Assembly (NCBI GenBank): GCA_024710905.1
Contig: JANJTV010000076.1
Span: forward strand, 62,001-126,000
DNA from: Anaerolineales bacterium
Lineage (GTDB): Bacteria; Chloroflexota; Anaerolineae; Anaerolineales; Villigracilaceae
Reading direction: 5' to 3'
DNA length: 64,000 nucleotides
Positions 61,812-64,000 of this stretch are shown piece after piece (within the stretch, counting starts at the first letter, position 1; every line of letters begins with the position of its first letter). Made by a program: the position numbers and the translations under genes. The notes below the pieces were generated by a model. That model did no database searches. It saw only the letters and a program-made list of their open reading frames with translations, and was not told the origin of the DNA.

Positions 61812-62564
61812 ATGCGCAGTATTGTTGACGAAATGCAATACCTCATGGATGCCGCCCATCAGCAGGGCCTGCCCCTGCGCCTGATCGGCGGACTGGCCAT
61901 TCGTTTTCACAGCCCAACCGCCCAGCAGCACCGCGGCGGCCTGCACCGGGACTACCCGGACATCGACCTGGTGGTGCCTAAAAAGGACAAACGCCGCCTG
62001 GACGCCTTCTTTTCGAGCATTGGCTACCAGCCGGAGAAGACCTTCAACCTGCTGAACGGCGACCGCCGCCAGATTTTCTTCGACCCCGAGTCGGGCCGCC
62101 GCATCGATGTCTTTGTCGGCGATTTTGAGATGTGCCACAAACTGCCCATGCGCGACCGTTTCGACAAACACCCGTTAACCGTGCCGCTGGCCGAATTGTT
62201 CCTCTCCAAAATACAGATCGTTGACCTGAACCGCAAGGACGCGCTGGACATCATCTCGTTGCTGCTGGATAACGACGTGACGTTCAACGATGACAGCGGC
62301 ATCAATGTAGACCGCATCACCCGCCTGTGCCTGAAGGACTGGGGCCTATATAAAACCCTGACGATTACCTTGAGCAAGGTGGAGAATGTCTTAATTAATG
62401 AAAACCCCGGCCTGGACGACGACTCGGTGCAGGTGGTGCTGGGGCGTATCGATACCATCCGGCGCATGCTGGACCGCGTCAACAAGCCGGTGCTCTGGCA
62501 GTTAAGAGACCGGGTGGGCACGCGCCTGCGTTGGTATACCGAAGTGGAAGAAGTGAACCGCTGA
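61812..62564 (+). CDS. Nucleotidyltransferase-fold protein
   Basis: LRLIGGLAIRFHSPT...DYPDIDLVVPKKDKRRLDAFF. Confidence 0.7.
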   Translation: MRSIVDEMQYLMDAAHQQGLPLRLIGGLAIRFHSPTAQQHRGGLHRDYPDIDLVVPKKDKRRLDAFFSSIGYQPEKTFNLLNGDRRQIFFDPESGRRIDVFVGDFEMCHKLPMRDRFDKHPLTVPLAELFLSKIQIVDLNRKDALDIISLLLDNDVTFNDDSGINVDRITRLCLKDWGLYKTLTITLSKVENVLINENPGLDDDSVQVVLGRIDTIRRMLDRVNKPVLWQLRDRVGTRLRWYTEVEEVNR

Positions 62565-62568
62565 CGCG

Positions 62569-63327
62569 ATGGGCACGTTACGGCAATTCCGTTCCTGGGG
62601 GTTGCGCGCCCTGGTTGGCCTGGCGCTGGGAATATTGTTTGTCGCCTGCGCTCCGCAGGCCATGCCCGCGCCCGAACCGACCGAAGCTCCTGCTGAGGCC
62701 ATCCCCACCGAGGGGCTGGATATTGAAGCTACAGAAGAACCGGGCATCCCGCCTGCCAGCCCTCCCACCCTTTTGGAACGGCGCATGCTGGTGCTGGAAT
62801 ACCCGCCCGGCATCCGAGCAGGGGATTCGGATGTGGTGCGCCTAACGCTGGAAGTGGACGACCGGGGGAACATCACGCCGACCGCTGAACTGGACGGGAA
62901 TGTCACCGAAGGGGAGGTGATCGAATTCCCCGACCTGTTTGAGACTCACAATGTGCTGGCGCAGGCCCGGCTGGATATGGCCGGGATGGAAGTGCGCCCG
63001 TCGGGAGAGATCAGCGAACCGCTTCGGCCCGGGCAGTCGGTCACGTTTTACTGGAGCCTCCGGCCTGAAGATGTTGGCAACTATCGCGGTACGGTCTGGT
63101 TCTACCTGACCTACATTCCGTTGGATGGTTCTCCGGAGAGCCGACAGGCGCTTTCTTCGCAGGTGATCGAAATCCAGGCCACGTCTTTCTTCGGCATGGA
63201 TGCCGGGACGGCGCGGGTGGCCGGGTTGGTGGGCACGGCGCTCGGCTCGGTGCTGGGCATGCCGTTCTTCGAGGAAGCGCTCCGCTGGCTGTGGCGGCGG
63301 ATGAAACGGCAGCCAGTTCGCGGGTAG
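62569..63327 (+). CDS. Hypothetical lipoprotein/anchored protein
   Basis: GILFVACAPQ lipobox-like; C-terminal hydrophobic segment then RRMKRQ. Confidence 0.65.
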   Translation: MGTLRQFRSWGLRALVGLALGILFVACAPQAMPAPEPTEAPAEAIPTEGLDIEATEEPGIPPASPPTLLERRMLVLEYPPGIRAGDSDVVRLTLEVDDRGNITPTAELDGNVTEGEVIEFPDLFETHNVLAQARLDMAGMEVRPSGEISEPLRPGQSVTFYWSLRPEDVGNYRGTVWFYLTYIPLDGSPESRQALSSQVIEIQATSFFGMDAGTARVAGLVGTALGSVLGMPFFEEALRWLWRRMKRQPVRG

Positions 63328-63462
63328 CCCGCCCGACTCCAAAAATGTGACAAATATCATGGGAATTGCTTACACGGGTAATTTCCCTGTGTATTTTTGG
63401 TGTGATAAAATTCTCAAGACTGTTTGTGATGAATTGCCCAATCTTAAAGAGGAGAATGTTGT

Positions 63463-63819
63463 ATGGATAGTCCCTGGATGTACGTTGGTCTCTTTTTGAT
63501 CGTTGGGACGCTGATTCCGGTGGCGCCAATTGTCATTTCGGCACTGGTGGCTCCCCGCAAGCCCAATCCAATCAAGCAAAGCACTTATGAGTGCGGCATC
63601 GAAACGGTGGGGGACAGCTGGGTGCAATTTAAGGCCCAGTATTACGTGTATGCCCTGGTGTTCCTGATTTTCGATGTTGAAGTGGTCTTCCTGTTCCCGT
63701 GGGCGCTGTCGTTGAACTTGCTGCCCATGTTTGTGGTTGTGGAAGGTATCATCTTCATCCTCATCCTTTTTGCCGGCCTGATTTATGCCTGGCGCAAGGG
63801 AATGTTGGAATGGGCGTAA
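63463..63819 (+). CDS. nuoA: NADH-quinone oxidoreductase subunit A
   Basis: KPNPIKQSTYECGIETVGDSWVQFKAQYYVYALVFLIFDVEVVFLFPWA. Confidence 0.95.
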   Translation: MDSPWMYVGLFLIVGTLIPVAPIVISALVAPRKPNPIKQSTYECGIETVGDSWVQFKAQYYVYALVFLIFDVEVVFLFPWALSLNLLPMFVVVEGIIFILILFAGLIYAWRKGMLEWA

Positions 63820-63838
63820 TTGACACTTTGGAAACAGG

Positions 63839-63872
63839 AAGGCTGATGGGAAATCTCCCCTCAGCCTTTTAT
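63839..63872 (+). terminator. Hairpin between nuoA and the next nuo-like gene
   Basis: aggctgatggg...cccctcagcct ttta. Confidence 0.6.
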
Positions 63873-63892
63873 TCGTGACAGAGGAGTGTTCC

Positions 63893-64000
63893 ATGAATTT
63901 TTGGACCGACCCTATTAAAGTGGCCTACGACTGGCTGCTGCAAATCTTCACCGGCTGGGGCCTGGATGCCTTGGCTGCCGACATCATCCTCAACCTGCTG
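63893..64000 (+). CDS. Probable NADH-quinone oxidoreductase subunit H N-terminus (truncated by window end)
   Basis: MNFWTDPIKVAYDWLLQIFTGWGLDALAADIILNLL, open to window end; follows nuoA. Confidence 0.6.
   Translation, partial: MNFWTDPIKVAYDWLLQIFTGWGLDALAADIILNLL

Overview
The window looks like a Chloroflexota (Anaerolineae-like) genome fragment; the taxon is an inference from gene content. Its main structural feature is a perfect, spacer-less inverted repeat. Bases 1-16435 are the reverse complement of 16436-32870 (x pairs with 32871-x), and every ORF in one arm has an exact mirror in the other with identical translation. The dyad axis (16435/16436) lies in the centre of an 18-bp palindromic operator-like site, ACCATCCATATGGATGGT, next to a ribbon-helix-helix regulator gene. 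The tgt gene reads intact through the right end of the palindrome (32870/32871) but is cut off at base 1. The simplest reading is that the right arm plus the rest is native sequence and the left arm is a fold-back copy (assembly, amplification or long-read chimera). A real inverted duplication or hairpin end cannot be excluded from sequence alone, so genes in the left arm should not be counted twice. The palindromic segment carries the most interesting biology: (i) a tightly packed four-gene redox module (4Fe-4S ferredoxin, FAD/NAD(P) oxidoreductase, His-containing multi-TM protein, 20-CxxCH multiheme cytochrome c with an acidic tail), a candidate transmembrane or extracellular electron-transfer system; (ii) a DpnI-family methyl-directed restriction endonuclease with an overlapping small zinc-motif ORF; (iii) a ParB-like/tandem UspA fusion. 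The unique part (32871-64000) encodes mostly metabolic and housekeeping genes (tgt, uppP, secG, M20 peptidases, acyl-CoA synthetase, kynA, tnaA, APC permease, nuoA and the start of a probable nuoH). It also has several decayed genes: a hydrolase with an in-frame amber codon before its catalytic His, and an MntA/HepT remnant. Other notable items there are a duplicated tnaA leader and one REP/MITE-like palindromic element. No rRNA, tRNA, CRISPR array, transposase or phage gene was recognised.
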